From: Alphaproteobacteria bacterium
Lineage (GTDB): Bacteria; Pseudomonadota; Alphaproteobacteria; UBA6615
DNA: 64,000 bases
Reading direction: 5' to 3'
Assembly (NCBI GenBank): GCA_011087645.1
Contig: JAALLF010000015.1
Location: forward strand, 26,501 to 90,500
Below, in pieces: positions 16,996 to 25,020 of this stretch. Each line of letters starts with the position of its first letter. Position 1 is the first letter of the stretch. The notes beneath the pieces are model-generated. The model saw only the letters and a list, made by a program, of their open reading frames with translations, was not told the origin of the DNA and made no database searches. The position numbers and the translations under genes are program-made.

Positions 16996-18063
16996 ATGCC
17001 CGACGACGCCAACCCGATGCAGCGCTTTTCGCGTACCGCCATCGAAGACTTTATGCAGCGCTGCTTTGTGGCGACCGGCGTGCCCAGCGACGACGCCGGC
17101 ACGATCGCCCATTTCATGGCCGAGTCCGACATTATGGGCAAGGATTCCCACGGCATCTTCCGTCTGCCCGGCTACCTCAAACGGTTTCAAGCCGGCGGCT
17201 TCAACAAGACCCCGAATATCCGCGTCGAGGAGGAACGCACCGCCACCGCCTTGGTCGACGGCGACAACGGCTTGGGCCATCTGGTGATTAAATATTGCGC
17301 CGATCTCGCCATTAAGAAAGCCAAGCAGACCGGCGTCTCCTGGGTCGGCGTTCACCATTCCAACCATGCCGGCGCCGCCGGCGCCTACGCCATGCTACCG
17401 CTGGCCCATGACATGATCGGGCTCTATGTCGCGGTGGGCAGCGCCAATCATCTGCCGCCGTGGGGTGGCACCAAGTCGTTGCTGTCGACCAACCCGATCG
17501 CCGTTGCGGTCCCAGGCATGGAAGAAGACCCGATCCTGCTCGACATGGCCACTACGGTCACGTCATACGGCAAGGTGAAGGTCCATGCCCAGCGCGGCAT
17601 TCCCATGCCCGAGGGTTGGATGATCGATGGCGACGGCAATCCGATGACCGACGCCTCACTGTCCGACAGCGGTTATTTGCTACCCATCGGCGGCCCCAAG
17701 GGATATGGGCTGGCGCTGATCTTCGGCATTCTGGCCGGCACCCTGAACGGCGCGGCCTTCGGCAAGGACGTGGTCGATATGAACGCCGACCAGACCTCGG
17801 TTACCAATACCGGGCAGTTCATCATCGCGCTGGATATCGCCGCGTTCATGGATGTCGACGAATTCAAGCGGCAGATCGACGATGTGGTGCGGTTGATGCG
17901 CAGCTCGCCAACCCTGCCCGGCGTCGAAAGCGTGCGCATGCCCGGCGAAGGCAGCTTTGCCGCCATCGCCGAGCGGACGGCAAACGGTATTCCATTGCCG
18001 GTCCCCCTGCTCGACAATCTGCGCAACGTCGCCGGTGAGCTTAACGTCGCGCCCCTCGACTGA
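16996..18063 (+). CDS. LDH2/malate/lactate/ureidoglycolate-type dehydrogenase
   Basis: A 355-aa NAD(P)-dependent oxidoreductase of the LDH2/MDH2 family, which has its own fold unlike classic lactate dehydrogenases. Seen: ESDIMGKDSHGIFRLPGYL near the N-terminus with the catalytic His, HHSNHAGAAGAYAM, GSANHLPPWGGTKSLLSTNP, and IGGPKGYGLALIFGILAG. Members reduce 2-oxoacids or oxidise ureidoglycolate and sulfolactate; the substrate cannot be picked here. AAGGAGAG lies about 7 bases upstream of the ATG. The stop codon touches the start of the DMT transporter gene. Confidence 0.9.
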   Translation: MPDDANPMQRFSRTAIEDFMQRCFVATGVPSDDAGTIAHFMAESDIMGKDSHGIFRLPGYLKRFQAGGFNKTPNIRVEEERTATALVDGDNGLGHLVIKYCADLAIKKAKQTGVSWVGVHHSNHAGAAGAYAMLPLAHDMIGLYVAVGSANHLPPWGGTKSLLSTNPIAVAVPGMEEDPILLDMATTVTSYGKVKVHAQRGIPMPEGWMIDGDGNPMTDASLSDSGYLLPIGGPKGYGLALIFGILAGTLNGAAFGKDVVDMNADQTSVTNTGQFIIALDIAAFMDVDEFKRQIDDVVRLMRSSPTLPGVESVRMPGEGSFAAIAERTANGIPLPVPLLDNLRNVAGELNVAPLD

Positions 18064-18064
18064 G

Positions 18065-18949
18065 GTGGCGCGACCGGCGACTTTCACACCGCTATTGACC
18101 GCCGTCCTGTGGATGGTGGGCACGCTGGTATCGTTCACGCTGATGGCGATATCCGTGCGCGAAGTGGGCGATTCCATCCACACCTTCGAGATCCAGTTTT
18201 TTCGCAGCGTCAGCGCGCTGATCATCCTGGCACCCTTCGCGTTTTCGGTAGGCTGGGCATCGCTGAAGACTGAACAACCGAAACTGGAGGTCGCGCGTAA
18301 TTTAATCCACTACGCCGCCCAACTCGGCTGGATCACCGGCGTCGTCATGCTGCCTTTGTCGGAAGTCTTTGCCCTGGAATTCACCACCCCGGTCTGGGCC
18401 GCCCTGGTCGCCGCGATATTCCTGCGCGAGAAGCTGAACCGCGGCCGCATCGTTGCCGTGGTGTTCGGCTTTATCGGTATTCTGGTGATCCTGCAGCCCG
18501 GTGGGGCGACGATCAATCCGGGCACATTCGCGGTGTTGGGCGCCGCGGTCGGATTTGCGTTTACGTTGACCGCGACCAAGGCGCTGACCAGAACCGACGC
18601 GCCGCTCACGATTTTGCTTTATATGGCGTTGATACAATTGCCGATTGGCGCGGTGATGGCGGTAAACGTCTGGACCATGCCGACCGTGCCGCAATTGTTC
18701 TGGCTGTTCGCGGTTGGCGCGACCGGTCTAAGCGCCCACTACTGCACCGCAAGGGCGTTGGTGCTGGCCGACGCGACCGTCGTCGTGCCGATGGATTTCA
18801 TGCGCCTGCCCTTAATCGTCTTCGTGGGATTTGCGCTCTACGGCGAAACCGCCCGGTGGATGGTCCTACTGGGCGCCGTCATCATATTCGCCGGCAACTA
18901 TTACAGCATCCGCCGCGAGCAACGGTTGCGCGACACCGCCGCAGACTAA
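18065..18949 (+). CDS. DMT-family (EamA) transporter
   Basis: An inner-membrane protein of about 294 aa with ten hydrophobic segments in two EamA halves. LPLSEVFALEFTTPVWAALV and AIFLREKLNRGRIVAVVFGF mark the first repeat, PMDFMRLPLIVFVGFALYGE the second. The frame is open into the preceding gene, but the likely start is the GTG at 18065, one base past the dehydrogenase stop; no strong ribosome-binding site is seen, consistent with coupling. EamA proteins usually export metabolites or amino acids. Its last 4 bases overlap the convergent 119-aa gene. Confidence 0.85.
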   Translation: MARPATFTPLLTAVLWMVGTLVSFTLMAISVREVGDSIHTFEIQFFRSVSALIILAPFAFSVGWASLKTEQPKLEVARNLIHYAAQLGWITGVVMLPLSEVFALEFTTPVWAALVAAIFLREKLNRGRIVAVVFGFIGILVILQPGGATINPGTFAVLGAAVGFAFTLTATKALTRTDAPLTILLYMALIQLPIGAVMAVNVWTMPTVPQLFWLFAVGATGLSAHYCTARALVLADATVVVPMDFMRLPLIVFVGFALYGETARWMVLLGAVIIFAGNYYSIRREQRLRDTAAD

Positions 18950-19305
18950 CGCACATAGGCGACCCGGAAGGTGCGTTGGATGCCATCATGTTCAATGATG
19001 GATACGTATTCGCCGGGAATCAGCGTGTGGCGGTCGAGCTTGAACAGCGGCTCGTCGGGGTCGGCGCCGACATCTTCATAGTGAAACGCCCAACCGCTGC
19101 CGCGATGGATCAGATGGCCACGTTCGTCGCCCTCGCCGAGCCAAAACCGATGGACAGTGCATTGGTCGGCGCAACCGTGCCACTCATCCCGATCGAGATG
19201 ACCGTCGCCATTGAGGGGCGCATAGAATTCGTAGCCCCGCTCGCCGCTGCCTTCGGGAAAATCCGCGTCCCGGGCCAGTTCCAGTTTCACCTTACGCAAA
19301 GTCAT
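18946..19305 (-). CDS. Conserved hypothetical protein, likely FNR-controlled
   Basis: A 119-aa soluble protein with no signal peptide or membrane segment. I do not recognise a named domain. It is acidic and His/Trp-rich, with a central DEWHGCADQCTVHRFWLGEG block containing two cysteines, a WAFHYEDVGADP block and a C-terminal VSIIEHDGIQRTFRVAYV strand pair. A near-consensus FNR box lies 63 bp upstream of its ATG and the FNR-type regulator gene is next upstream, so low-oxygen expression is likely. Function unknown. Confidence 0.7.
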   Translation of the reverse strand: MTLRKVKLELARDADFPEGSGERGYEFYAPLNGDGHLDRDEWHGCADQCTVHRFWLGEGDERGHLIHRGSGWAFHYEDVGADPDEPLFKLDRHTLIPGEYVSIIEHDGIQRTFRVAYVR

Positions 19306-19367
19306 CTCACAACCCGTCGTCGCTAAAGATCACGACGATAAATTGCGGGAGATATGGCCGGCCCGCG

Positions 19368-19381
19368 TTGACGCAAATCAA
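19368..19381. promoter_or_regulatory. FNR box (anaerobox) upstream of the 119-aa gene
   Basis: TTGAC-GCAA-ATCAA matches the FNR consensus TTGAT-N4-ATCAA at 9 of 10 defined positions. Its centre is about 69 bp upstream of the start codon of the gene at 18946-19305, a spacing suited to activation from a site near -41 of a promoter. Confidence 0.65.
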
Positions 19382-19417
19382 CGCTCGGCAATTATTGGGG
19401 AGATGCCTGTATCGGGT

Positions 19418-20143
19418 TTAGTCGGCGCTGGCGGCCGCTTCAACGGCTTCTATATTCGGCAGCACCACATGTTGGGCGGACGGTAGATCGATCAGCCCTT
19501 CTTCCTTCAGACTGGTGAAGGTGCGGCTGACGGTCTCGATGGTCAGGCCGAGATAATCGGCAATATCGCTGCGCGACATCGGCAGATCGAGCGCCGCACT
19601 CTCCGCCTCGTCGAGATCGAGATCGTGCCGCGCGCGCAGCAGCAGAAATGACAGCACCTTTTCGCGTGCCGATTTGCGGCCGAGCAACAACATCTGTTCC
19701 TGGGCGGCGGCCAATTCATCGCGGCTCATATCGAGTAAGCGGTCGCGCACCGCCGGCATTTCGCGCAACAGTCGTTCGAGGTCGACAATGCGCATGCAGC
19801 AGAGCTCGACCGCGTCGATGGCCTCAGCGCCATAGGCGTAGGTGTCCTGCTTCACCAACCCGAGAAAATCGCCGGGACGCAGGAAACCAGTGATCTGCCG
19901 CCGGCCGTCGGCGAGTAGTTTGTAGAGGCGCACATCGCCGTTCGAGACGTTGTAGACATAATCGGCGGGCTCGCTTTCGTCGAAAATCGATTGGCCCGGC
20001 GCGAATTGGCGGTGGCTGACGATCTGCTCCAGCGCGCCCAAATGGTCGAAATCGACCGCCGCGCACATCGCCCGGTGGCGCACGCTGCACCGCTCGCAGG
20101 CGTTCGCCACCGTATTCGAGCTGCGATCTTGTGCATCAGTCAT
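19418..20143 (-). CDS. Crp/Fnr-family oxygen-responsive regulator (FNR/FnrN type)
   Basis: A 241-aa transcription factor with a cAMP-type beta-barrel, a long dimer helix and a C-terminal winged helix. N-terminal cysteines C16, C19 and C27 (C-x2-C-x7-C), plus C115/C116, give the ligand set of the oxygen-labile [4Fe-4S] cluster of FnrN/FnrL/AadR proteins. The recognition helix reads ETVSR, the ExxSR pattern that reads TTGAT half-sites. Three matching boxes sit within 4 kb around the gene, one in its own upstream region, so autoregulation and local control are likely. In this family the iron-sulfur form is active at low oxygen. Confidence 0.92.
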   Translation of the reverse strand: MTDAQDRSSNTVANACERCSVRHRAMCAAVDFDHLGALEQIVSHRQFAPGQSIFDESEPADYVYNVSNGDVRLYKLLADGRRQITGFLRPGDFLGLVKQDTYAYGAEAIDAVELCCMRIVDLERLLREMPAVRDRLLDMSRDELAAAQEQMLLLGRKSAREKVLSFLLLRARHDLDLDEAESAALDLPMSRSDIADYLGLTIETVSRTFTSLKEEGLIDLPSAQHVVLPNIEAVEAAASAD

Positions 20144-20215
20144 TGCGCTGCCCCAAAGGCCTGTGCGGTCATGCCATCCATACTATATCAGATAATAGTA
20201 ATATTAGTGTGCTAT

Positions 20216-20229
20216 TTGAGACAGATCAA
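20216..20229. promoter_or_regulatory. FNR box between the regulator and the acetyltransferase-like gene
   Basis: TTGAG-ACAG-ATCAA matches TTGAT-N4-ATCAA at 9 of 10 positions. It lies about 80 bp upstream of the regulator's start (minus strand) and about 60 bp upstream of the divergent gene at 20284, so it could serve either or both. Confidence 0.7.
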
Positions 20230-20283
20230 TGTTTTGGCCGTCCCGATAGCCATCATGTAATCGTTATGTCCTGTCATTCAAAT

Positions 20284-20793
20284 ATGTCGGAAATTCGCTC
20301 CAGCCAGTTGGACGCCGCGAAGATCGATCAAGCCTACCCGCTGGTCCGCGAATTAAAGGCAAATCTAACCCTCGAAGCGTGGCGCGGATATGCCGAAGCC
20401 CATTTGGGGTCGGCCACGACTAACCAGGGCCATCGCGGCATCATCGCCGCGGAATATCGCGACTGCATCCGCGGCCTGCTCAGCTACGACGTAATCCCTG
20501 ATTTGGTCGATCTAACAACCCTGTCCGTGCGCGACGTCATTGTGTTGGGCGTGCCGGCCGGCCAGCCGGCGGCGCGCAGCCTGTTGCAGCAACTCTTCGC
20601 CATCGCCGGGGCGCACCGCTGCGGCGCCATCCGCATCACTTTGTCGGAACCCATGAGCTGGCTGGCCCGCGAATGGTCGGACCCGGACGGCGAATTGTTC
20701 CGCTATCCGGTGATCTGCTTCCTGCCGGGCTCCAGCACCCCTGCGCCGCCGGGGGCGAGTTGGCGGACGCAAACGCTCTCGGTCTCAGAGTAG
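20284..20793 (+). CDS. GNAT-like (acetyltransferase fold) hypothetical protein
   Basis: A roughly 169-aa protein starting MSEIRSSQLDAAKIDQAYPL. The order of predicted strands, with GHRGIIAAEYRDCIRGLLSY, a central VIVLGVPAGQPAARSLLQQL strand-helix and CGAIRITLSE, resembles the acetyl-CoA fold of GNAT enzymes, but the pyrophosphate loop (Q/RxxGxG/A) is not clear, so activity is doubtful. ATG 20284 is preferred; an in-frame ATG at 20263 is possible. An FNR box lies about 60 bp upstream. The stop region overlaps the convergent permease gene by 9 bases. Confidence 0.6.
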   Translation: MSEIRSSQLDAAKIDQAYPLVRELKANLTLEAWRGYAEAHLGSATTNQGHRGIIAAEYRDCIRGLLSYDVIPDLVDLTTLSVRDVIVLGVPAGQPAARSLLQQLFAIAGAHRCGAIRITLSEPMSWLAREWSDPDGELFRYPVICFLPGSSTPAPPGASWRTQTLSVSE

Positions 20794-22026
20794 TCGCTGA
20801 ACGAACTCCATAACCTGGAACAAAACGAAGAAGGCGCTGACGACAAACCCAGTGACGGGAATCCAAATCGGAACGGTAATACCGTCCGTTTGGGCCGGGT
20901 CGCGTGCCTTTAGAACGATCAGCGATAAGTTGACCAGCGCAAAAACTGTCAGCACGACCAAAGAGGTCAGCCGCGCCAGGTTCTCCAATGGTAACGCAAG
21001 CGCGAAGACCAGAACCGTTGCGGTAACAGCGGCCGTTGCCACGACGGGCGTGCGCGTGTGGCGATTGATTGAGCCAAACACCGCTGAGATTTGCCCCTGC
21101 TGCGCCAGCCCGTACAGCACGCGCGAGCCCATGATAATTTGAATCAGCGCGCCGTTGACCACGGCGACCAAACCAATCAGCGAGATCGGTAACGGCGAAT
21201 TGCCGGTGGCCTCGGTGTAAATCAGCGTCAGCGGGGCGTCCGACGCGGCAATTTGCGCAACTGGTAAACTGAAGGTCGCCACCACCGATACCACCAGATA
21301 GATCAAGGTGGTGATGATCAGGGTGTAAATGATCGCCCGCGGCAAATTGCGGCGCACATCGCGCACTTCCTCGGCCACATTGACCATGTCTTCGAAACCG
21401 ACAAAGGCGAAGAAAGCCAGGATAACGCCGGAAGCAACGCCCCCAAGAACCGCAAGGTCCAGGGGTATCGGCTGCGCTGACAGCGCCGCGGGCACATCGG
21501 CAAAGGCATCGCGGCCGATCCAGACGATAAATAACAGGCCGGCCACCTCGATCAGGGTCAGCACCGCGGCCAGCGTGATCGCTTCGCGGATGCCCCACGC
21601 CGCGATGGCGCCGAGCAACAATATGATCGCCACCATGACCGGTACGTCGGGCAGAGCGACCAGGGTGCCGAGGTAGCCGACAGCGCCGATTGAGATGGTC
21701 GCCGACGAGACGATGCCGGACAGCACCACCAACAGGCCGACAATCGTGCCGAGGCGGCGCATGCCCAGGCCCTCGGTCACATAGATCGCCTCGCCGGCGC
21801 TGCGCGGAAAGCGCGACGACAATTCGGCGAAACTCAAGGCGCTGAACGCGGCCAGCAAGGCCGCCAGCACGAAGCTCACCGGCGCCATCAGCCCCGCCGC
21901 CCCGGCGACCTTGCCGACAAGCACGTAAATGCCAGCGCCAACGGTCGTACCGACGCCGTAAAGGGTCATCATCGGCAGCGACAGGGTGCGCCGCAATCGA
22001 ACAGCCGGCTGGGTCGATCCCGTCAT
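20785..22026 (-). CDS. APC-family amino acid permease
   Basis: An inner-membrane transporter of 413 aa with 11-12 hydrophobic segments. TLYGVGTTVGAGIYVLVGKV at the N-terminus carries the glycine-rich GxGIY substrate-binding motif of APC transporters; SFAELSSRFPRSAGEAIYV and FFAFVGFEDMVNVAEEV are further family marks. It is shorter than most bacterial amino acid permeases. It lies within the FNR-box island but has no box directly upstream; the universal stress gene ends 41 bp upstream on the same strand, so it may be read through from that promoter. Confidence 0.88.
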   Translation of the reverse strand: MTGSTQPAVRLRRTLSLPMMTLYGVGTTVGAGIYVLVGKVAGAAGLMAPVSFVLAALLAAFSALSFAELSSRFPRSAGEAIYVTEGLGMRRLGTIVGLLVVLSGIVSSATISIGAVGYLGTLVALPDVPVMVAIILLLGAIAAWGIREAITLAAVLTLIEVAGLLFIVWIGRDAFADVPAALSAQPIPLDLAVLGGVASGVILAFFAFVGFEDMVNVAEEVRDVRRNLPRAIIYTLIITTLIYLVVSVVATFSLPVAQIAASDAPLTLIYTEATGNSPLPISLIGLVAVVNGALIQIIMGSRVLYGLAQQGQISAVFGSINRHTRTPVVATAAVTATVLVFALALPLENLARLTSLVVLTVFALVNLSLIVLKARDPAQTDGITVPIWIPVTGFVVSAFFVLFQVMEFVQRLL

Positions 22027-22067
22027 CGACCTAACCTAACAGCCCGCGGCGGTTGCATGTTCGGCTT

Positions 22068-22889
22068 CTAATGGGCGAACAGGGTTGGCGCCGTCATGTG
22101 CTGTAATATATCGCGGGTGACGCCGCCAAAGGCATATTCGCGTACCCGCGAATGACCATAAGCGCCCATGGCGATGAGATCGCAGCCCTCGTCAGAGACG
22201 GTGTTGAGGATCGTATCGGCAATCGAGATGTCCTTGACGGCCACATCCTTGATCTCGACCTTGACGTCATGGCGCGCCAGATAGGCGCCAAGCTCGGCAT
22301 CGCGGCCGTCATCGGCGGGATTGGCACGCAGGACCAGAACCCGCTCGGCGCGTTCCAACAGCGGCAGGGCTTCGCGCAGCGCCCGCGTACTCTCGCGCCC
22401 GCGCGTCCAGGCCACCAGCACATTGTTACCGATATTGTCGTAGTCGCCGATCCGCGGCACGGCGAGCACCGGCAGGCCGGAAGACAAGGCTATGTCGCCG
22501 ATCAGCGAATCGCTCGCCGGATCGTAACTTCCCTCATGGGGCTGACCGAGCACGATCAGATCGGCGAAGGCGGCATTATCCTGCAGCGCATCGAGCGGCA
22601 GCGTACGGCTGATATGGATACCCCCGGCAACGTCACCCTCCGCTCTGAGCGCCACCTCGAAGGCGGCAAGAGCCGGCTTGGCCGCGGCCTCTTCGTCTGC
22701 ATAGTAACGTTCGCCAATATCCGATGGGATCGGCACCGCCGCATAGACCGGAATATTGAAGGGCGGAATCATGTAAAGCGCGCTCACATGCGCGCCGTGG
22801 GACGCCGCGAGACTAACCGCGGTATTGATTCTGGCCTCGTTGCGTTCATCGCCGGCGACCAATCCCAGCAGTATGGTTTTATAGGTCAT
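22068..22889 (-). CDS. Universal stress protein, tandem UspA domains
   Basis: A cytoplasmic stress protein of 273 aa built of two UspA folds. The first begins MTYKTILLGLVAGDERN; the second ends with GAYGHSRVREYAFGGVT, which is the ATP-binding G-x2-G-x9-G(S/T) motif near the C-terminus, so the second domain should bind ATP. The ATG at 22889 has GAGGAG about 8 bases upstream; the frame extends to 22961 without support. An FNR-like box sits 59 bp upstream, shared with the divergent hemerythrin gene. In several alphaproteobacteria such Usp genes belong to the microaerobic regulon. Confidence 0.9.
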   Translation of the reverse strand: MTYKTILLGLVAGDERNEARINTAVSLAASHGAHVSALYMIPPFNIPVYAAVPIPSDIGERYYADEEAAAKPALAAFEVALRAEGDVAGGIHISRTLPLDALQDNAAFADLIVLGQPHEGSYDPASDSLIGDIALSSGLPVLAVPRIGDYDNIGNNVLVAWTRGRESTRALREALPLLERAERVLVLRANPADDGRDAELGAYLARHDVKVEIKDVAVKDISIADTILNTVSDEGCDLIAMGAYGHSRVREYAFGGVTRDILQHMTAPTLFAH

Positions 22890-22947
22890 CCTATTCTCCT
22901 CGCGTCCAACCGATGGCGTCAGTATGGGCCATTTCGGCAACCGCACA

Positions 22948-22961
22948 TTGATCTTGGTCAA
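22948..22961. promoter_or_regulatory. FNR box between the universal stress and hemerythrin genes
   Basis: TTGAT-CTTG-GTCAA matches the FNR consensus at 9 of 10 positions. It lies about 59 bp upstream of the stress-protein ATG (minus strand) and about 75 bp upstream of the hemerythrin ATG (plus strand), so one site could switch both. Confidence 0.7.
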
Positions 22962-23036
22962 AGGCGGTTTTCGCGAGGCGGGTTACAGTTCGAGCATCAA
23001 TTGCAATCGCCACCACGCCACAAGATGAGAACACCC

Positions 23037-23603
23037 ATGGCCAACGTTCTTTCGATTTTGCGCCAAGATCACAAGAATATGTCGCGATTGCTCGATGCGC
23101 TGGAACGGCAGATCGAGATATTCGACGCCGGTGGTCATCCAGACCTCGATATCGTGTTGGCGATCGCCGGCTATGTTCTGGAATATCCCGACCGCTTCCA
23201 TCATCCAGTCGAAGATATGGTGCTCGATGTGTTGCGCCAGCGCGATGCCGCCGCCGCGCAACCGGCCGCCGGCCTGGAACGCGAGCACCAGCGCATCGGC
23301 CAATTGGCGCGCGATTTCAATCTCGCGGTGGAAGCCTGGATATCCGAAGAGCCGGCGCGCCGCGCCGATTTTCTCGATACGGCGCGAAGCTTCGTCACCG
23401 CCATGCGCGACCATATCGCCCACGAGGACCGGGAATTTTTTCCCGCCGCCGAAGCCGCTCTGACCGCGGAAGATCTCGACCGGCTGACCGACAGCGTACC
23501 GCGGCTCGACGACCCGCTATTCGGTACCGCCGACCGCGACAGCTATGTGCGCCTGCGCCAAAATATCCTCAACTGGAGCGCCGACGAGGCAGCGAGTTCT
23601 TAA
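23037..23603 (+). CDS. Hemerythrin HHE-domain protein
   Basis: A 188-aa four-helix-bundle protein expected to hold a di-iron centre that binds oxygen or nitric oxide. Ligand-bearing segments are LRQDHKNMSRLL, DRFHHPVEDMVLDVL, LEREHQRIGQLA and MRDHIAHEDREFFP, giving the His and Glu set of HHE domains. ATG 23037 (MANVLSIL) is used; ATG 23025 (MRTPMANVL) is possible. It is divergent from the universal stress gene over a near-consensus FNR box, which fits a role in sensing or buffering oxygen or NO at low oxygen. Confidence 0.9.
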   Translation: MANVLSILRQDHKNMSRLLDALERQIEIFDAGGHPDLDIVLAIAGYVLEYPDRFHHPVEDMVLDVLRQRDAAAAQPAAGLEREHQRIGQLARDFNLAVEAWISEEPARRADFLDTARSFVTAMRDHIAHEDREFFPAAEAALTAEDLDRLTDSVPRLDDPLFGTADRDSYVRLRQNILNWSADEAASS

Positions 23604-23609
23604 AGCACG

Positions 23610-24182
23610 CTATTCCTGGCCAGCCGTAAAGGTAAAGCCGCGATCCTCGAACTGCTCGCGCACGCCGCTGCCGAAAGTCTCCAGCCGCTCGGCGATTTTC
23701 TCCGGAAAGTCGATGTCGCCCATATCGTGGACGCCGCCGGAGATCACCACTTGCAGCATGCCTTCCTCGTCGCTGATATTGCGAAAGGCCCGGCACACGC
23801 CCGGCGGCACCGATATTGTGTCGAACAAGCCCAGCTCGGCCCGATTGCCGCCGTCATCGTTCCAGGTGATCTCGAACCGTCCCTTGAGAACGGTGAAGGT
23901 CTCGTAAGTCTGCTGGTGGGCATGCAGCGACGGCCCGTTGCCCGGCGGACAGACCGCCACCGCCATGGTCATGCCGCCGGCGCCGTCGATCAGCGCGCCC
24001 TTGTTGACCGGCGTATCGGCGTCCTCGCCCAGGCCGATCACCGACAATATCTGGCGGGCGTAGATGACGTCCTTGGCCTCCTGGGACATGTCGAGGCTTT
24101 CGGCCAGCGCCAATGGTTTCAGATCGTCGTAGCGGGCGATCCGGTTTTTCATTTCCTCGGTCGAAATAGAGATGGTTTTCAT
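23610..24182 (-). CDS. Cupin-domain protein
   Basis: A 190-aa cytoplasmic protein with one cupin barrel. HAHQQTYETFTVLKGRFEI gives the first cupin motif (metal-binding His/His/Glu pattern), and DTISVPPGVCRAFRNIS the second region, where the usual His is not obvious. ATG 24182 has GGAGG 7 bases upstream, so the frame up to 24197 is not used. Function unknown; such proteins range from dioxygenases to isomerases and storage-type binding proteins. It converges on the hemerythrin gene with 6 bp between stops. Confidence 0.8.
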   Translation of the reverse strand: MKTISISTEEMKNRIARYDDLKPLALAESLDMSQEAKDVIYARQILSVIGLGEDADTPVNKGALIDGAGGMTMAVAVCPPGNGPSLHAHQQTYETFTVLKGRFEITWNDDGGNRAELGLFDTISVPPGVCRAFRNISDEEGMLQVVISGGVHDMGDIDFPEKIAERLETFGSGVREQFEDRGFTFTAGQE

Positions 24183-24274
24183 GCTGGCTCCTCCCACAGA
24201 GTTGCCCGTAACCCTACCAAATCCTGCGCGCCGGCGCGACCAGCCCTGCCGGGATAAGGTTAAATCAGCGGAAA

Positions 24275-24348
24275 TGGAGCGGGTGAAGGGAATCGAACCC
24301 TCGTCACTTGCTTGGGAAGCAAAAGCTCTACCATTGAGCTACACCCGC
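24275..24348 (-). tRNA. tRNA-Gly (anticodon CCC)
   Basis: A full cloverleaf reads on the minus strand: acceptor GCGGGTG pairs with CACCCGC, and the D-arm is AGCTCAATGGTAGAGC. The anticodon arm TTTGC-TTCCCAA-GCAAG puts CCC at positions 34-36, and the T-arm contains GGTTCGATTCC. The 3' end is T followed by an encoded CCA (24275-24277). Confidence 0.95.
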
Positions 24349-24536
24349 GATGCGCCCGACAGGGACAGCCCATAATACCGCGTTAAACGGGTTTTCGACA
24401 ACTAAGACACCGGTTAACCAAGCTTATTCGCCACTGTGACTGGACAATCGGGCCTTGAAGTTGCCATAAGATGCGGGCGGGACCAGCTTCGGTTGAAGTT
24501 CCCGCAATGTAGGCGTCTGTGTGGGAGCTCGGCGGC

Positions 24537-24929
24537 ATGTACATCTCAACCAGTAAAGACATCACGATCTCCGTGGCCCCGATTTTCCTTGAAGATCAAT
24601 CGGACCCGGACGATGACCATTTTGTCTGGGCCTACCAGGTTCGCATCGAGAATAACGGACCCGACACGGTGCAACTGCGCGCCCGCTATTGGCACATCAC
24701 CGACGCCAACGGCCTGGTGCAAGAGGTGCGCGGCTCGGGCGTGGTCGGCGAACAACCGGTGCTCGAACCCGGCGAGACCTTCGAATATACCAGCGGCACC
24801 CCCTTGGCGACGCCGTCCGGCATTATGCTCGGCTCGTATCAGATGCAGACCGATCACGGCGATCAATTCGACGTGGAAATTCCAGCGTTCTCGCTCGATA
24901 GCCCCCATCAGGTGGTCAACCTGAATTAG
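24537..24929 (+). CDS. apaG: ApaG protein
   Basis: A 130-aa fibronectin-III-like beta-sandwich protein. Typical stretches are FVWAYQVRIENNGPDTVQLR, RYWHITDANG, VQEVRGSGVVGEQPVLEPGE, FEYTSGTPL and MLGSYQMQTDHGDQFDVEIP. ApaG is linked to cobalt/magnesium tolerance in enterobacteria and resembles domains of some F-box and polymerase-associated proteins; its biochemical job is unsettled. I use the ATG at 24537, with GGGAG 10 bases upstream; a GTG at 24519 is in frame. It lies just after tRNA-Gly, which is on the opposite strand. Confidence 0.95.
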   Translation: MYISTSKDITISVAPIFLEDQSDPDDDHFVWAYQVRIENNGPDTVQLRARYWHITDANGLVQEVRGSGVVGEQPVLEPGETFEYTSGTPLATPSGIMLGSYQMQTDHGDQFDVEIPAFSLDSPHQVVNLN

Positions 24930-24945
24930 CGCGGCGCCTTGCCTC

Positions 24946-24976
24946 GGTTCCGATGACGATTACTTTAATCGGAGCC
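24946..24976 (+). terminator. Possible terminator hairpin after apaG
   Basis: GGTTCCGAT (24946-24954) pairs with ATCGGAGCC (24968-24976) over 9 bp with one wobble and a 13-base loop. No T-run follows directly, so this is only a weak terminator candidate. It lies in the 91-bp gap between apaG and folE. Confidence 0.3.
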
Positions 24977-25020
24977 CTGTGCTCTAAAGGGCCCTGATTC
25001 ACCGGATATCTATAGTCCCG

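Noticed and set aside
16204..17367. A 387-codon minus-strand frame crossing the amidase start and the dehydrogenase gene
   Set aside because: It runs partly antisense to the LDH2-type gene and partly out of frame through the amidase; the protein is low-complexity and Arg/Pro-rich, so it is a shadow.
22152..23036. An open frame upstream of and continuous with the hemerythrin gene
   Set aside because: It is antisense to the universal stress gene, and homology begins only at the ATG at 23037 (or 23025), so the extension is chance.
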